In this document: positions 42,815 to 53,800 of the stretch, in pieces
Layout of the letters: each line of letters begins with the position of its first letter
Numbering within the stretch: position 1 is the stretch's first letter
Assembly (NCBI GenBank): GCA_025602905.1
Contig: JAHLKI010000015.1
Location: forward strand, 124,001 to 188,000
Reading direction: 5' to 3'
DNA: 64,000 nucleotides
From: Phlyctochytrium arcticum
Taxonomy: Eukaryota > Chytridiomycota > Chytridiomycetes > Chytridiales > Chytridiaceae
Program-made: the position numbers and the translations under genes
Notes under the pieces: generated by a model
Told to the model about the DNA's origin: nothing
What the model saw: the letters and a program-made list of their open reading frames with translations, nothing else
Databases searched by the model: none

Positions 42815-44584
42815 ATGGTGACAATGGCAGCAACAAAGGCAAAGATGATGGTAGCAGGAGCAGCAGCAGCACTCTTAGTCCTGACGACAACAACAAACGC
42901 ATTCGACACCGGCACCCACAACGACATTACCCGCAACGTCCTCGCAAACTTTGGCTACACCGTCGAGGCCCAGCACGTTGCCGCACTCGGAAACTGGTTC
43001 ACCGACGCCTACGCCTTTGCCCCCGAGGCTGGCAACAAAATAAGCATCCTCCCCGCCCACCTCCCCGACCTCGAACAGCAACACTGCAACAACCTCTACT
43101 CCGTCGTCTATGCCGCCAATTACATTGCCCAACACACCGTCAACTCCCGCAATGCCATCCAGGATGCTGCCCGTCGCGGCGATACCCTCGCCTACCTCGC
43201 CATCCTGGGCACCACCGTCCACACCTACCAAGACTTTTACGCTCACTCAAATTGGGCCGATTTGGAATTGCGCACCGACTGTGACTGTTACAACGTTAAC
43301 CAGACTTTTTTCAGCGTCCTCGTCAAATCCGGCGGAAATGTCGATACCCTCCTAGACCAAAACCCTGAGCTGGGCGGCTGGCAGACTTACTCGTGGCTGG
43401 GCCGCGAGTACCCCAATTTCAACGTCTATGGTGGCGGTCTCGAACACGGCGGATACTGCGACGGCGTCAACCACGACTCCTACGTCCGTCCCCATTACGA
43501 GGAAGCCCACGCCTTTGCCCTGGCCGCCACCGTCGAATGGATCTACAATGCCGAACAATGGGCATCCGCCGTCAACCCTTCCATCTTACAACAAGCCAAA
43601 GCTTGGCTACCCCCCACCGACCAGGACGCCCAGGATTTATGGAAAAATGTCGGACACGCCTACGAAGTCTCATTCTCGGCTACCCAGTGGTTTTTCGGCC
43701 AGGACGATGGACACTGGAAAGGACCTGGATCCGGCAGTCTGGCCACCTTTGCGGCCTCGGCCACCGATTTCGCACGCACCAAAACCATCTATACCGAAAT
43801 GTACACGCGCAAAGACAACCCCGTCTGGGGCCTCGTCACTCAACCCAGCCCGTACACGTTCCTCAACACCTCGGTAGGCCCCGACGGCGCTATTGTCGGA
43901 AACACGACCCTCATCACTCAAGCCATCCAAAATTTCAACCCCTTTGAATCCCTACCGGCCAACATCACCGATTTGACCGCTATTGTCGTCCGCACCCTCT
44001 CTTTCCAAGTCACCACTTCGGCCCGCTTCGACAAACCCGATCCCTGGGCCATGGTCGAAATGGACGGGTTTGCCATCAAGGAAGCACCCATCCGAAATAC
44101 CAAACAGGCGACACCTTACTGGACCGCCATCAAATTCGTCCCTTCTTCCAGTGTCAACTCTACCATCAAGTATACGTTAACCGACGCCTCGGACACCTCC
44201 GCCAACGGGACCACCATCCCCATCTCTTCCTCCCCCGACGGCGCCCTCTCCCTAACTTTTACCCTGGCCACAAATATCGTATCAGGACCCGTCCCTTCTG
44301 CAACCTACAACACTTCCCAAACCGCCCTAACAAGCTCTCAGGACGGCTCATCCGTCCAACTCTACATTGACACCCGTAAACTCAAATGCACGTCCCGGAA
44401 AACAACTTATGTGACGTATTGTCCCAACACGGCGTTTGGGGATTTGGGCGTTAGTGGGGGGTGTGATGGATCCAAATTGGCCGCGCCTAGTGCTAAAGGG
44501 GCGGCTGCTATCGGATTGCAAAGGGTTGGGACGTGGAGTTTGATGATGATGGCTGGTGGAGTTGTGGGATTGGTTCTTTTGTAG
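42815..44584 (+). CDS. Secreted GPI-anchored HET-C/zinc-dependent phospholipase C-like protein
   Basis: Single exon, 589 residues. The N-terminus is a signal peptide (hydrophobic at about 10-27, ending TTNA before FDTGTHNDITRNVL). GTTVHTYQDFYAHSNWADLE matches the HTxQDFxxHSNW motif of the zinc-dependent PLC / fungal HET-C superfamily, whose His and Asp bind metal; the early THNDIT His may add to the site. The C-terminal half is Ser/Thr-rich with several N-glycosylation sequons. It ends with small residues, then a hydrophobic tail (LMMMAGGVVGLVLL), as in GPI-anchored proteins. HET-C relatives act in heterokaryon recognition in ascomycetes; a phospholipase role is suggested only by the fold. 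The GC-rich codon use matches the BTB gene beside it. Confidence 0.75.
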   Translation: MVTMAATKAKMMVAGAAAALLVLTTTTNAFDTGTHNDITRNVLANFGYTVEAQHVAALGNWFTDAYAFAPEAGNKISILPAHLPDLEQQHCNNLYSVVYAANYIAQHTVNSRNAIQDAARRGDTLAYLAILGTTVHTYQDFYAHSNWADLELRTDCDCYNVNQTFFSVLVKSGGNVDTLLDQNPELGGWQTYSWLGREYPNFNVYGGGLEHGGYCDGVNHDSYVRPHYEEAHAFALAATVEWIYNAEQWASAVNPSILQQAKAWLPPTDQDAQDLWKNVGHAYEVSFSATQWFFGQDDGHWKGPGSGSLATFAASATDFARTKTIYTEMYTRKDNPVWGLVTQPSPYTFLNTSVGPDGAIVGNTTLITQAIQNFNPFESLPANITDLTAIVVRTLSFQVTTSARFDKPDPWAMVEMDGFAIKEAPIRNTKQATPYWTAIKFVPSSSVNSTIKYTLTDASDTSANGTTIPISSSPDGALSLTFTLATNIVSGPVPSATYNTSQTALTSSQDGSSVQLYIDTRKLKCTSRKTTYVTYCPNTAFGDLGVSGGCDGSKLAAPSAKGAAAIGLQRVGTWSLMMMAGGVVGLVLL

Positions 44585-44859
44585 TTTTTCTTAAGTTGTC
44601 GAACATATGTTACTACTTTTTGTCTGTCTGTATACATACATTTTACTATTTCTGTACTCAAATTTCACAAATCATTCATTGCATTTTGCAATTTTGCATT
44701 CACCCACTTTCAATTTCCCGTTTCTGTTGTAAATTGTCAAATCAGTGGGGCAAGACCCAAAAACTCATATATAGTACGTTGTTTGCAAAACCTTTTCCCG
44801 AACTTTGTATGATGTATATAACCAAAACAATTGCCATGAGTTCTATCCAAACAAAATAT
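44585..44859. terminator. 3' region of the HET-C-like gene
   Basis: AT-rich sequence after the stop. No gene. Confidence 0.3.
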
Positions 44860-45260
44860 AAAAAAAACAAGCGGATGTTTGGAATACAGGGGGCAGAGAA
44901 TTGATGTTTGTTTTATACCTGTTTGCACCGAGTGTATATCCGCTGGATTGGAAAACATCCTGCTCTCGGGCAAAATCAAGGTTCACCTCATTCATTGTAG
45001 AGGTCAGTGTAGTGGATGCCGTGCTCAGATAGAACCTCATATATATCTTTCTGGCGCACTCCCTTCACCATTTAAAATATATACAACCAAAAATCAAACG
45101 GGGTTTTCAAATACAGGGCCATCGACGTCGGAACGGCCGGCGCTACAAGCAAATGCTTGTCAATCAACTGCCTTAATTCATCGGGACTCCTCATCAGGGT
45201 ATCGTAGACCTCATGATGTCCAAAGTAATTCACCATCAGTTCTTCAGTGGGGCCAAAACG
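44860..45260 (-). repeat. Dispersed degenerate repeat, copy R3
   Basis: Minus-strand sequence similar to 45760-45590 (R2). In plus orientation the shared pieces are GTGTATATCCGCTGGATTGGA versus GTGTATTCGCTGGATCGATGG, CCTGCTCTCGGGCAAAATCAAGG versus CCTGCTCGCGCAAGAGAGAG, and GTGTAGTGGATGCCGTGCTCAGATAGAA versus GTGTAGTGGAGACATTGCTCACATAGAA. Translated, both give a peptide ending in HYTD (EHGIHYTDLY; EQCLHYTDKE). Frames are broken. Confidence 0.65.
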
Positions 45261-45639
45261 ATATATGACCGTCCGTATATATTCGGTATCGCTTTCGCTG
45301 TTGGGAATGAATATACGCATCCCCCCTAGCTTTGAATGGCCCCGTGCGATTATTGAAAATTCTGCCCTCGTTTCCCCCTGGCGCTTCCGGAATTCCTTCC
45401 GCTTTCCGGGGTGCTCCTTCTCCACTGACAGATGTCTGACTGGCTGACAGATGTGAGGCGAGAATTCACTGTGAAAAGGCAACAAGGACGTATCGTTGCG
45501 ACGAGAAAAACATCTAATCGTGCACTTTGCTCAACCAGCTGTTCCATTGCAATCAGTGATATATGTATATCGTCCGTACGTGCGTGGTTGTATGGTATAC
45601 TTTGTTTGCAGACCTGGCGTGTGTATTCGCTGGATCGAT

Positions 45640-46510
45640 GGATTGTCGGAAATGCCCTGCTCGCGCAAGAGAGAGTTCTCCTCATCGATCGCAATCACGG
45701 CAGGTGTGTCACTCCTTGTCTGTGTAGTGGAGACATTGCTCACATAGAAACTCAAATTTATGTCTGCCCAGACTCCTTTCACTGGCATGAAGTATACCCC
45801 TCTGATTATAGACATGACAGGCAAATTACAAAATGCATCTGGTGGCAAAGTCACTCGGAAACCAAATCTTCCCATGCCGCGACACAATTCCCCCCACAAT
45901 TCCCCATCGTGCCCGTCGAGTATTTTATAACTTGAGGTTTGGCCTTTCGGCAATCCTGGCACGCCTTGGTGAACAGGACGTAAAAGGTTTGTCAAACTTT
46001 GAACGAGTGACTTGAAGATCTGAATTCTTAACCCCCCTTTTTTACATATAGTCTCTTCCTCCCCACGTCAATCCAACACCATCATGTACCGGGTACCCCC
46101 CGTTCATGATCGACTCCACTGTCTTTTTGGGGGGGAAAAGACAGTGGAGGGTAGAGGCAGCAGAACGACTCGAGTGTGGTAAGTTGTGCTTATGCCTATA
46201 CGCGATCGTGTAGGGAGGTCGTTTGTTGACCCATGTTTTATTATAGCCATGTATAGAAGAGGGTTGAATCAAGAAGACCGATGTCGTCAATTCTCTTCGC
46301 CCGCCACATCGGCTCCCACACCTATTACTTCGTAACGACCACAGTCCCTTCCATCATTACCGCCGCACGACCTAAAGCAAACAATCCAACAAACCCTCTC
46401 CCCCACCCCAAAAAACAGCACACCCAACCAGCCCATCCTTGGTGAGTGGTTTTACACTGATATCGTGCAGAGTTTCTCTTTCTGACCCGTGTGAAGGTTT
46501 CGGCCAGCGG
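45640..46510 (-). repeat. Dispersed degenerate repeat, copy R2
   Basis: Counterpart of 23188-24260 in inverted orientation, best preserved over 45950-46290. A second, shorter stretch at 46510-46435 (minus) repeats its 5' part: GGGTCAGAAAGAGAAACTCTGCACGATAT versus GGGTCAGAAAAAGAATCCCTGCACGATAT at 23274. R2 may therefore itself be partly duplicated. Open frames of 60-150 codons occur but none is continuous across the aligned region. Confidence 0.65.
46114..46149. other. 14-bp perfect hairpin in repeat copy R2
   Basis: CTCCACTGTCTTTT pairs with AAAAGACAGTGGAG across an 8-base TGGGGGGG loop. It is positionally equivalent to the weaker hairpin at 23365-23391. Confidence 0.75.
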
Positions 46511-48070
46511 GCCCAAACGTCGTGAGACTCATCTGGGTGCAAGGGGAGAAGTTGACGGGCCAAGTGGCCCCAATTGTACCGTATGTCGAGCAGAATCGAG
46601 ATCGGATTCGGGAAGGCACCAAGTGGGGATCGGAGCGGTCCTTCCCGAATGCATGACTTGTTCTGCTTGATACTCGTTATGAGCGGGGTCGCTTGGCGCG
46701 TCGCTTCCGTGTGTTTCGCTTGTTTGTGTTGTAGTGCCCCTTCCTAACATATATACCCATACCCACCGTTCTAATTTCCGCTGTGTTTCAATGTTCTTTG
46801 GTTTTGCAATTCATGCATTCTGCGCACATAGTGCTCTTCTGGCCTGAGAATTTAAATCTTTGATCGTTCCTATAACTTGTGTTGGTCAGCTACTTTTGGC
46901 TCTTACTTTTACGGCCATCCCTGCTAAACATCAACAGGGGATGTTGTCCTCCCTTTTCGAGTGAGGTTGAGTCCTAATGCGGGAAGAGTGATGACCTTGG
47001 GATGGCCGGCTCACCTCGCAAACATACGCATCCCATTCTGACTTTCTTCTCGGCTCTGCCCTCTTCCCGATCCCACCAAATTATACCCGGTTATTTTCCT
47101 GTATACCTGGCGCTTTTTGGCATCGCCAAATCCCACAAGTGTTTCATTTTCCCCCGTGCGTTGTTCGCACCATATTCTGGCCATGACCCATGTGTAAACG
47201 TTCTTCCCGGCTTCCTTTTGCAGTGCTCTTGCTCACCTTTTTTTTGTGCCTTGCTGTTCAACATGTTTCCAAGTGTTTTGTTCGTTAGTACATTGCCCAA
47301 CGCTGAGTCGGCTTTCCGGGTTCCCCGCTATGATACTTTCGAACCCTCGGTGTTTCGCCTTTCCTCTCCGGTTCGGCTCATGTATGTCCTGCGTCACTCG
47401 TTTATTTTCAGCACCATCAGATTTGAATTTCGATCGTGTAATTTATGCATCAAATACATTTGCTTATCTGGCGTGGGAATTTCTTGGTATCATCGTTTCT
47501 ATTTTCAAGCCTGTCTTGGTCCACTAGAGTGCTTCACTTCTTCTTTTTCGTCATGGAAATCACTTTGCAAGTCAGGACCACAAAGCGTACGACCGGTTCC
47601 TCGATTCGGACAGAACATGATGGGTTACGCACAAAATGTGATCGCCATCAAGAAAAAAGGATATTGATCGTAATAAAATTCCGGAAAAGACATTAGTCTG
47701 GAATGCATTCTCCTCAAAAGTTGTACAATATTATTTGTAATCAGATTTTTGACCAAACCTGGAATGCGCTCTCCCTAAAACTAACGTATGCTTGACTATG
47801 TGCGCCAGTGCTCATTCTTGCACGCAATTTATACCACAAAAGGGTGGAGCCTTGACCAGAGCAATATGGTGCCATGACCAAATCCTAAGAGAAAAAGTAC
47901 ATCTACCTATTCTTTTCATATACAACTCTGTCCGGCCACATCCTATCCCACACATTCTCTATCCGTGTTTCACATACGCAAAATCCATCATGCACTACGT
48001 TCTTCTGGGGCAACTATCATATGACCGCTCTTACGCCAGTCCATGTTCATTACTTTAAAACTCTACAGAC
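46511..48070. other. Gene-poor stretch
   Basis: A 221-codon plus-strand frame (47002-47667) is T-rich and encodes Phe/Ser/Cys/Pro-rich sequence without a motif. Its codon use is unlike the confident genes, so I do not call it a gene. Nothing else is supported. Confidence 0.35.
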
Positions 48071-48210
48071 ACATTGAACCGGAATTCCCCCCAACAGTAA
48101 CAGAATTAAAAAAAAATTGAATTCAGCCAAAACCGAAAACTATATCGTCCCAATCGTTGATGCTTTTGATGTGTGAAAAAGGGCATTCGAACATTGAAAC
48201 GGAATTCCCC
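48071..48210 (+). repeat. Two 20-nt direct repeats, 120 nt apart
   Basis: ACATTGAACCGGAATTCCCC at 48071-48090 recurs with one change at 48191-48210. The second copy ends three bases before the stop codon of the ankyrin-RCC1-BTB gene. Confidence 0.8.
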
Positions 48211-48213
48211 TAT

Positions 48214-50463
48214 TTACAGCTCCAAAATCCCCAAAAAATCGGATCCCTCGATCCCCTTCATGGCCGCATAAGAATACAATACATGTTGCGAATCCCCCAG
48301 TCCAAATGCCGTTATCCCCGCTTTGACTTCCTTGTACAATAGTATCTGGTCTCGGTCTTCTTTCGATGTGCGGGGTTTAGCGACAAGGACAGTGTGGTCC
48401 CACGGTTGAGCCATTCGGCCCGTGTAAATAAAGTCCAGTAGGAGGTGTATGGATTCGGATGAGAGAGCGATGGATAGGCTTAATGGTGTCGTAGTTGAGA
48501 GTGTGATGGAGAGGGGAAGGTCTGCCGGTGGTCCGCCGCCCATGAAAAGGGTTTTAAAAAACGGAGATCGGGCAGCCAGGATCGCTTTATGAGCACCAAT
48601 CTTACACCCATCTCGTGTCACAAACACTATATCTGCATCATCATCCACAGGATCCCGATGGACAGAATTAGCGATGGCCAGATCCTGGCGTAAAGTTCCG
48701 AGGGTCAGCGCTCCCATGGTCGGTTTGGGATCTACACGTACAGCTCCAAACGCGCCGGACACACTTGCTGCCACAAGTGTAATATGCTGCACATACGGAA
48801 TTTTGTCGAATTTGTAGTACTGGACCTCTTTATCCGAGAGTTTTATTTGTTTAAGATCGGGGCGGCGACGGCCAATATAGACGTGCCCGCTTTCAGTTCG
48901 GATGATCAGACTCGAGTCAATACCGATGCCGATGTCCCGGGCTGCTAAATGTGTTTTACGTGCCGCCCAGACTTTTTTCGGGCGTTTTTGGGAAAATAGA
49001 GTGTGTTGCCATGTATCCGCGAACCGCGGTTCGGGGGGTGACCAGAGAAACACGTCCCCCGTCGAAGTCATGGCCGCGAATTGATGGTTTCCTGCCACGA
49101 GTTTGGAAATATGGGGAGTGGGGTCGTGATTGCGTGGGCGGTACACTTGCATTCCTTTCGGGAATTGTTGGAATGCAAAGTTTACCCGCGACATTTTAAA
49201 ATCGCTAAAGACGAGGACGTCGTGGGAGGCCGTCAAAACTGCGGTCGCATTTTTGGTGGCGGCGATTTGGAGAAATTGGTGATGGGCCAAATCAGTGATT
49301 TTGCGGGGTGTGAGTTGAATCGTGTTGACGGGTTGGGTGTAGCCGAGTTGGCCGACATTTAATCCCCAAGTGTACAGTCCGCCCGCATCGGTAAACACGG
49401 CCGTATGATGGCGGGAAGCGGCGGCGCCCATGACGCGGACTTTCTTAAAAACTCCGCCAACTTCTCGGGGATGCATTTCACAAGGATGTTTCCGTGCAGA
49501 CTCTTCAGATGCGTAGCCCAATTGGCCATACTGATTGCTTCCCCACGTCCATACGTTGCCCTTTTTCGTGAGTGCAACGGTATGTTCGGTGCCCAGGGCT
49601 ACGGCTACGATTTGGCCTTTGATGCCACGAACCAGGGTAGGTCGCAATAAGGTCTCTTCGTTGCCCTGGCCCAGCCGTCCACCCGCCCCGAATCCATTCA
49701 TGAAGAGCTGTTTGTTGGCCAACACGGCGCAGTGGTATTTCGAAAAGTGAATGTCGGTGATGGTGGGTTCATGTTCGCTCAAAGTGGCTAAACTGGCAAT
49801 GGGTTGGAAATCGGCCCGGTAGGTGGCCATGACGTCCACGCGTTCGGGGAATGCTCGATTATCCGAGTTTTGGTGTCCGAGAATATAGTTAGTGTTGCTT
49901 CCCCACGTCCAAAGAGACGTAGCCGGATCGCCCACACAGAGATCCGGATCATCACGATCGGGCGCCGGTTCCTCCTCAACCTCAAATGGATTCGCCTCAT
50001 CTAGCAACGTTTCAAATCCAGATTCGGATCCCTCAATAGATGCCGCCAGCAGGTCAAAACAGCTCTTTTCCTCTTTATCCCGAATACTCAGATCGCAATC
50101 CTCCCGCAGTTCAATAATCCTCATCGCCAATTCCACATTGCCATCATAAAACGCCTTGTGCAGCGCCGTGTACCCGCTCTCCGAGTCCTGCACATTGACA
50201 TTGACCCGAGGGCAGGCAAGAATGGTATCCACCAATTCTTCGTTGCCAAATGCGACAGCTATATGTAGTATCGTCTTGCCTTCCTCGTTTCGCTCGTTGG
50301 GGTCAAGAAGTTTCTTGACTTTGAATCCATTTTTGCGGCCGTAGCTGCTGGCCCCGGCGCTGGATGGACCGTTACTAGCGTCGCGGTCATTCGTACCGCC
50401 GGTGCTGCTGTCGAGCAGGGAACGTAGGGTGGACGAGTCCTTCTTCTTGACTGCGGCAAACAT
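48214..50463 (-). CDS. Ankyrin-RCC1-BTB protein; N-terminal half of an IBtk-type protein
   Basis: Single exon, 749 residues, ATG at 50463. Ankyrin repeats at about 60-140 (TILHIAVAFGNEELV, TALHKAFYDGNVELA) are followed by RCC1 repeats at about 185-500 (SLWTWGSNTNYILGH, VWTWGSNQYGQLGY, LYTWGLNVGQLGY). A first BTB domain starts at about 607 (DADIVFVTRDGCKIGAHKAI, LLDFIYTGRM). The protein stops about 45 residues after this BTB. The domain order ankyrin-RCC1-BTB is that of IBtk, which normally continues into a second BTB and a long tail. Here that part is absent and is found at 40825-42540 on the plus strand. The gene is divergent from the Fun30 gene, with about 380 bases between starts. Confidence 0.85.
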   Translation of the reverse strand: MFAAVKKKDSSTLRSLLDSSTGGTNDRDASNGPSSAGASSYGRKNGFKVKKLLDPNERNEEGKTILHIAVAFGNEELVDTILACPRVNVNVQDSESGYTALHKAFYDGNVELAMRIIELREDCDLSIRDKEEKSCFDLLAASIEGSESGFETLLDEANPFEVEEEPAPDRDDPDLCVGDPATSLWTWGSNTNYILGHQNSDNRAFPERVDVMATYRADFQPIASLATLSEHEPTITDIHFSKYHCAVLANKQLFMNGFGAGGRLGQGNEETLLRPTLVRGIKGQIVAVALGTEHTVALTKKGNVWTWGSNQYGQLGYASEESARKHPCEMHPREVGGVFKKVRVMGAAASRHHTAVFTDAGGLYTWGLNVGQLGYTQPVNTIQLTPRKITDLAHHQFLQIAATKNATAVLTASHDVLVFSDFKMSRVNFAFQQFPKGMQVYRPRNHDPTPHISKLVAGNHQFAAMTSTGDVFLWSPPEPRFADTWQHTLFSQKRPKKVWAARKTHLAARDIGIGIDSSLIIRTESGHVYIGRRRPDLKQIKLSDKEVQYYKFDKIPYVQHITLVAASVSGAFGAVRVDPKPTMGALTLGTLRQDLAIANSVHRDPVDDDADIVFVTRDGCKIGAHKAILAARSPFFKTLFMGGGPPADLPLSITLSTTTPLSLSIALSSESIHLLLDFIYTGRMAQPWDHTVLVAKPRTSKEDRDQILLYKEVKAGITAFGLGDSQHVLYSYAAMKGIEGSDFLGILEL

Positions 50464-50842
50464 TGTGCTGTTTCCTTTTGTTTATGTTCGTTCTAGTTGG
50501 TCAAGAACTCGAGATGGGGACAGGCTGACATTTCGTCAAATCCTGAAAGATTTCTTTGCCGGCTGTTGCGTACTTGCGAAGCCGGCTACTTGTATCGAAA
50601 GATCATGCTGGGCAAGTGCATAATTGCAGGCAAGATCGCAACCGAAAGTTCAGTCAGCACAATTCTGGAGCGCACGTGACCAGCGCGAAATGAGTGCGCA
50701 GCACCTCCTTGCTTTTGAGGTCCGATCCAAAGCTCACCGGCCAGTCAAAAAACGAAACGACGAGGGCCATTAGCACGCGAAAGAGAGTGGAATCTGCTAT
50801 ATCGGCGCAAGAGAAGAGTCGGTGTAACAGCCAGCCCAAGCG
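50464..50842. promoter_or_regulatory. Bidirectional promoter of IBtk-N and Fun30 genes
   Basis: 379 bases between divergent start codons. No specific element was recognised. Confidence 0.4.
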
Positions 50843-53800
50843 ATGATGACCAGAGAGAGAGGCGACGCCGAAAGTGATCTGCGCTCGGACGAACCCGATA
50901 TCAAACGACGACGACTGTTGGAACTGGGCGACAAGAGTGCTCCTCATTCCTTTGACCTCTTTGACCAACCGTCAAATCCACAACCAGCATCCTCACAGCC
51001 GCCGCCGCCGGTTCTGCCACTTCAGAAACCGGAAAGGATCATTGCAGTCGTACCCCACACCCCTCCTAAACAGCTGATTCCGTTCCAAGTCAGTGCTGAT
51101 ACAATTATACCCGATACGCCGCAGCAACAAACCCGGTTTTCTACTCCCCAAAGCCATGGATTTTCGTCGAGTTCTTACGGAGCGGGATCGTATATTCCAA
51201 TCCCAAGTGGCTCGCCAACTCCAGTCAAGCCATTTAGCTCGCTGGTGAACGGTGGTACACCGCGTTATGGCGAACGCAAGATTCAGGCGACACCGAATGG
51301 CATGTCTTCTGCCGCAGGGACACCGGCCAAAGTCGGCAGTTTCACGTCTCTTGTGAGCACGTACCGCTATGACTCCCCAAGTGGCAGTAGCGGGGTCAAC
51401 TCGCACCCTCCCACCTTTGATTCCCCAATCCTGGCCAACAGTCATAGCTTTGACCAGAAACTCGCGTCCCTAATGTCCATGTTCCCAGCGATGGAAGCCA
51501 AACTTTTGCGACAAGCTCTTTTGAATAGTCAAATAGACGTCGAACGCGCCGCAGCGCTGGTATTGGCATCACAAGATACGGAAGACATGGATTCGCAAAA
51601 GACGGAGTCAGATGAGGACGAGCGTCCCGTGCGGCGGAGACGATTGGTTCGGAAAAAGGCCCCTGTTATTGTGGCAAGTGGCAGCGAAGACGAGTCCGAT
51701 ACACCGACCCGAACACCCAAGCGTGCCGCGCCGAAACAGCCCGTCATCAAAATTAATGACACGGACTCTGAGAGTGATGAAGCGACGGATGTCGATGACG
51801 TTCAATCCAGGAACCGCCGTGCCAGTTCAGCCTACATCCCGCAGATGGATATCCAAACTGTACAGTTTTTCAACAATGCTTCCTCTCAGCAGCTCATCGA
51901 GGCAGTCATTTGCACTCCAGAGCAAGCCGATTTTGTTATCGGATTGCGGCCGTTCTTGGACATTGAACATCTTCGGGAATCCCTCTCTGGGCATAAAAGT
52001 CAGCGGCAACTGGCCCGTGTCGTTGATAAATTTCAGGAAGTCATGGAAGGGTACGGGGAAGTGGACATGCTCATTAGTCGATGTGAGCGCTTTGGGGAAG
52101 AGGTTATGCAAGTGTTGCGGCGATGGACCAAGGAAGATGCGCAGGATACCGAAACTGTTGGCGAAAAAGTCGAGGGGGATGGCGATGCGCCTGAAGTATG
52201 CCTGACCCATGTCGACGCCAGCGTGCAGGGTGATGACGATGAAGACTTGAGTGGTGCAGATGGCAACTACAAGTGCTTGTCGAAACAGCCAGCAGCCAAC
52301 AATCCTGATCTGACTTTGAAATCTTACCAGCTGGTGGGCGTTAGTTGGTTGCATATGCTACACAGTAAAGGACTGGGCGGAATTCTGGCGGATGAGATGG
52401 GACTGGGCAAAACTGCTCAGGTCATTACATTCTTGGGCTATCTCAAAGCTCATGGTCGGAGAGGTCCACATTTAGTCGTTGTCCCATCTTCCACTTTGGG
52501 TATGTAATGGGTTGGCCTTGCATCATATTTGCGTTGAAGAAATAACCAAAACACATTTTAGAAAATTGGGTTCGAGAGTTTAACAAGTGGGTGCCATCGC
52601 TCGTGGTTCGATCATATTACGGTTCGCAGAGAGAGCGCGATGAAATGCGCGATCCTCTTATGGACGAGATTGACGAAATAGATGCCATTGTCACCACGTA
52701 AGTAGCTAGGCACCACTTTTTTCTCCGCTGATCAATTCTTTACCTTCTCCGTCATTTCAGATATACCCTGGCGACTGGTCAAAAGGAGGACCGAGTCTTT
52801 CTTCGTAAACTACACTGCCATTCTTTGATTTTGGATGAAGGACATATGGTTAAGAATATGGAGTCGGCGAGATACAAGCATTTGATGTCCTATAAGGTGA
52901 TACTGGAAAGTGTAGCGAACTTCTTTTTTCGCAAGGCTAAACTCTCCTTTCTCCAGGCCCCTTTCCGGTTACTGCTGACGGGCACGCCATTGCAAAACAA
53001 TCTTCTAGAGCTACTTGTACGGTTTCATTTCATTTTATTCAATCATCTGCTGACATTACCTCCAGGCTCTTTTGACGTTCATCATGCCGCAGCTCTTTGC
53101 CAACATTGAGTCGTACAGCAAGATCTTCAACGTCAAACAGTCGGCGGCCCACGGCGAAGCGGGTTTCTTGAGTAAACAGCGAATAGAGCGTGCCAAGAAA
53201 ATCATGGCTCCGTTTGTGTTGCGACGGAAAAAGGCACAGGTATGGACCTTTACCACCCGGCACTTCTGATGGAGGGCTTACGAAAGTGTCTCTCAGGTTT
53301 TGAAAGAGCTTCCATCCAAGCACGTGGGAATTGAAGATTGCACCGCAACACCAAAGCAGAAAGAACTTTACGATGTAAGGATTTCTCTTACCTCTGAATT
53401 CAAATTATTGTGCTGAACCCACGATTCGCAGAGCATTCTCGCCGAGTCACGCAAGTCGTTACTTCAAAAGGACGTAGCTGGGGAGGAGGCCGAGGCCGCC
53501 AAACCGCAGCGTAAAGCCAAGAAGGGCGCCCGTCCCACGCCTACCAAACCTAAGGGTGCGCCATTCAGTGAAAAGAAGCAAATTGCCAATTGCATGATGC
53601 AGTTGCGAAAAGCTGCCGATCACCCGCTCCTATTCCGTCGGTTCTTCTCAGATGCCAAGCTTTGGACCATGAGCCGCGAGATTATGCGGGTAAGGCAATC
53701 CTGTTTTTAGCGTGTTCAAGCCGCTTTTTACGATGATGTGCTGCCGGCAGGAGGTGGAGTACATGGACGCGAATCGTGATTACATATATGAAGACATGTG

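Noticed and set aside
43393..43947. 184-codon frame inside the HET-C-like gene
   Set aside because: Out-of-frame shadow rich in Arg/Pro from GC-rich codons.
47002..47667. 221-codon plus-strand frame
   Set aside because: T-rich composition giving Phe/Ser/Cys-rich sequence, no family, codon use unlike real genes.
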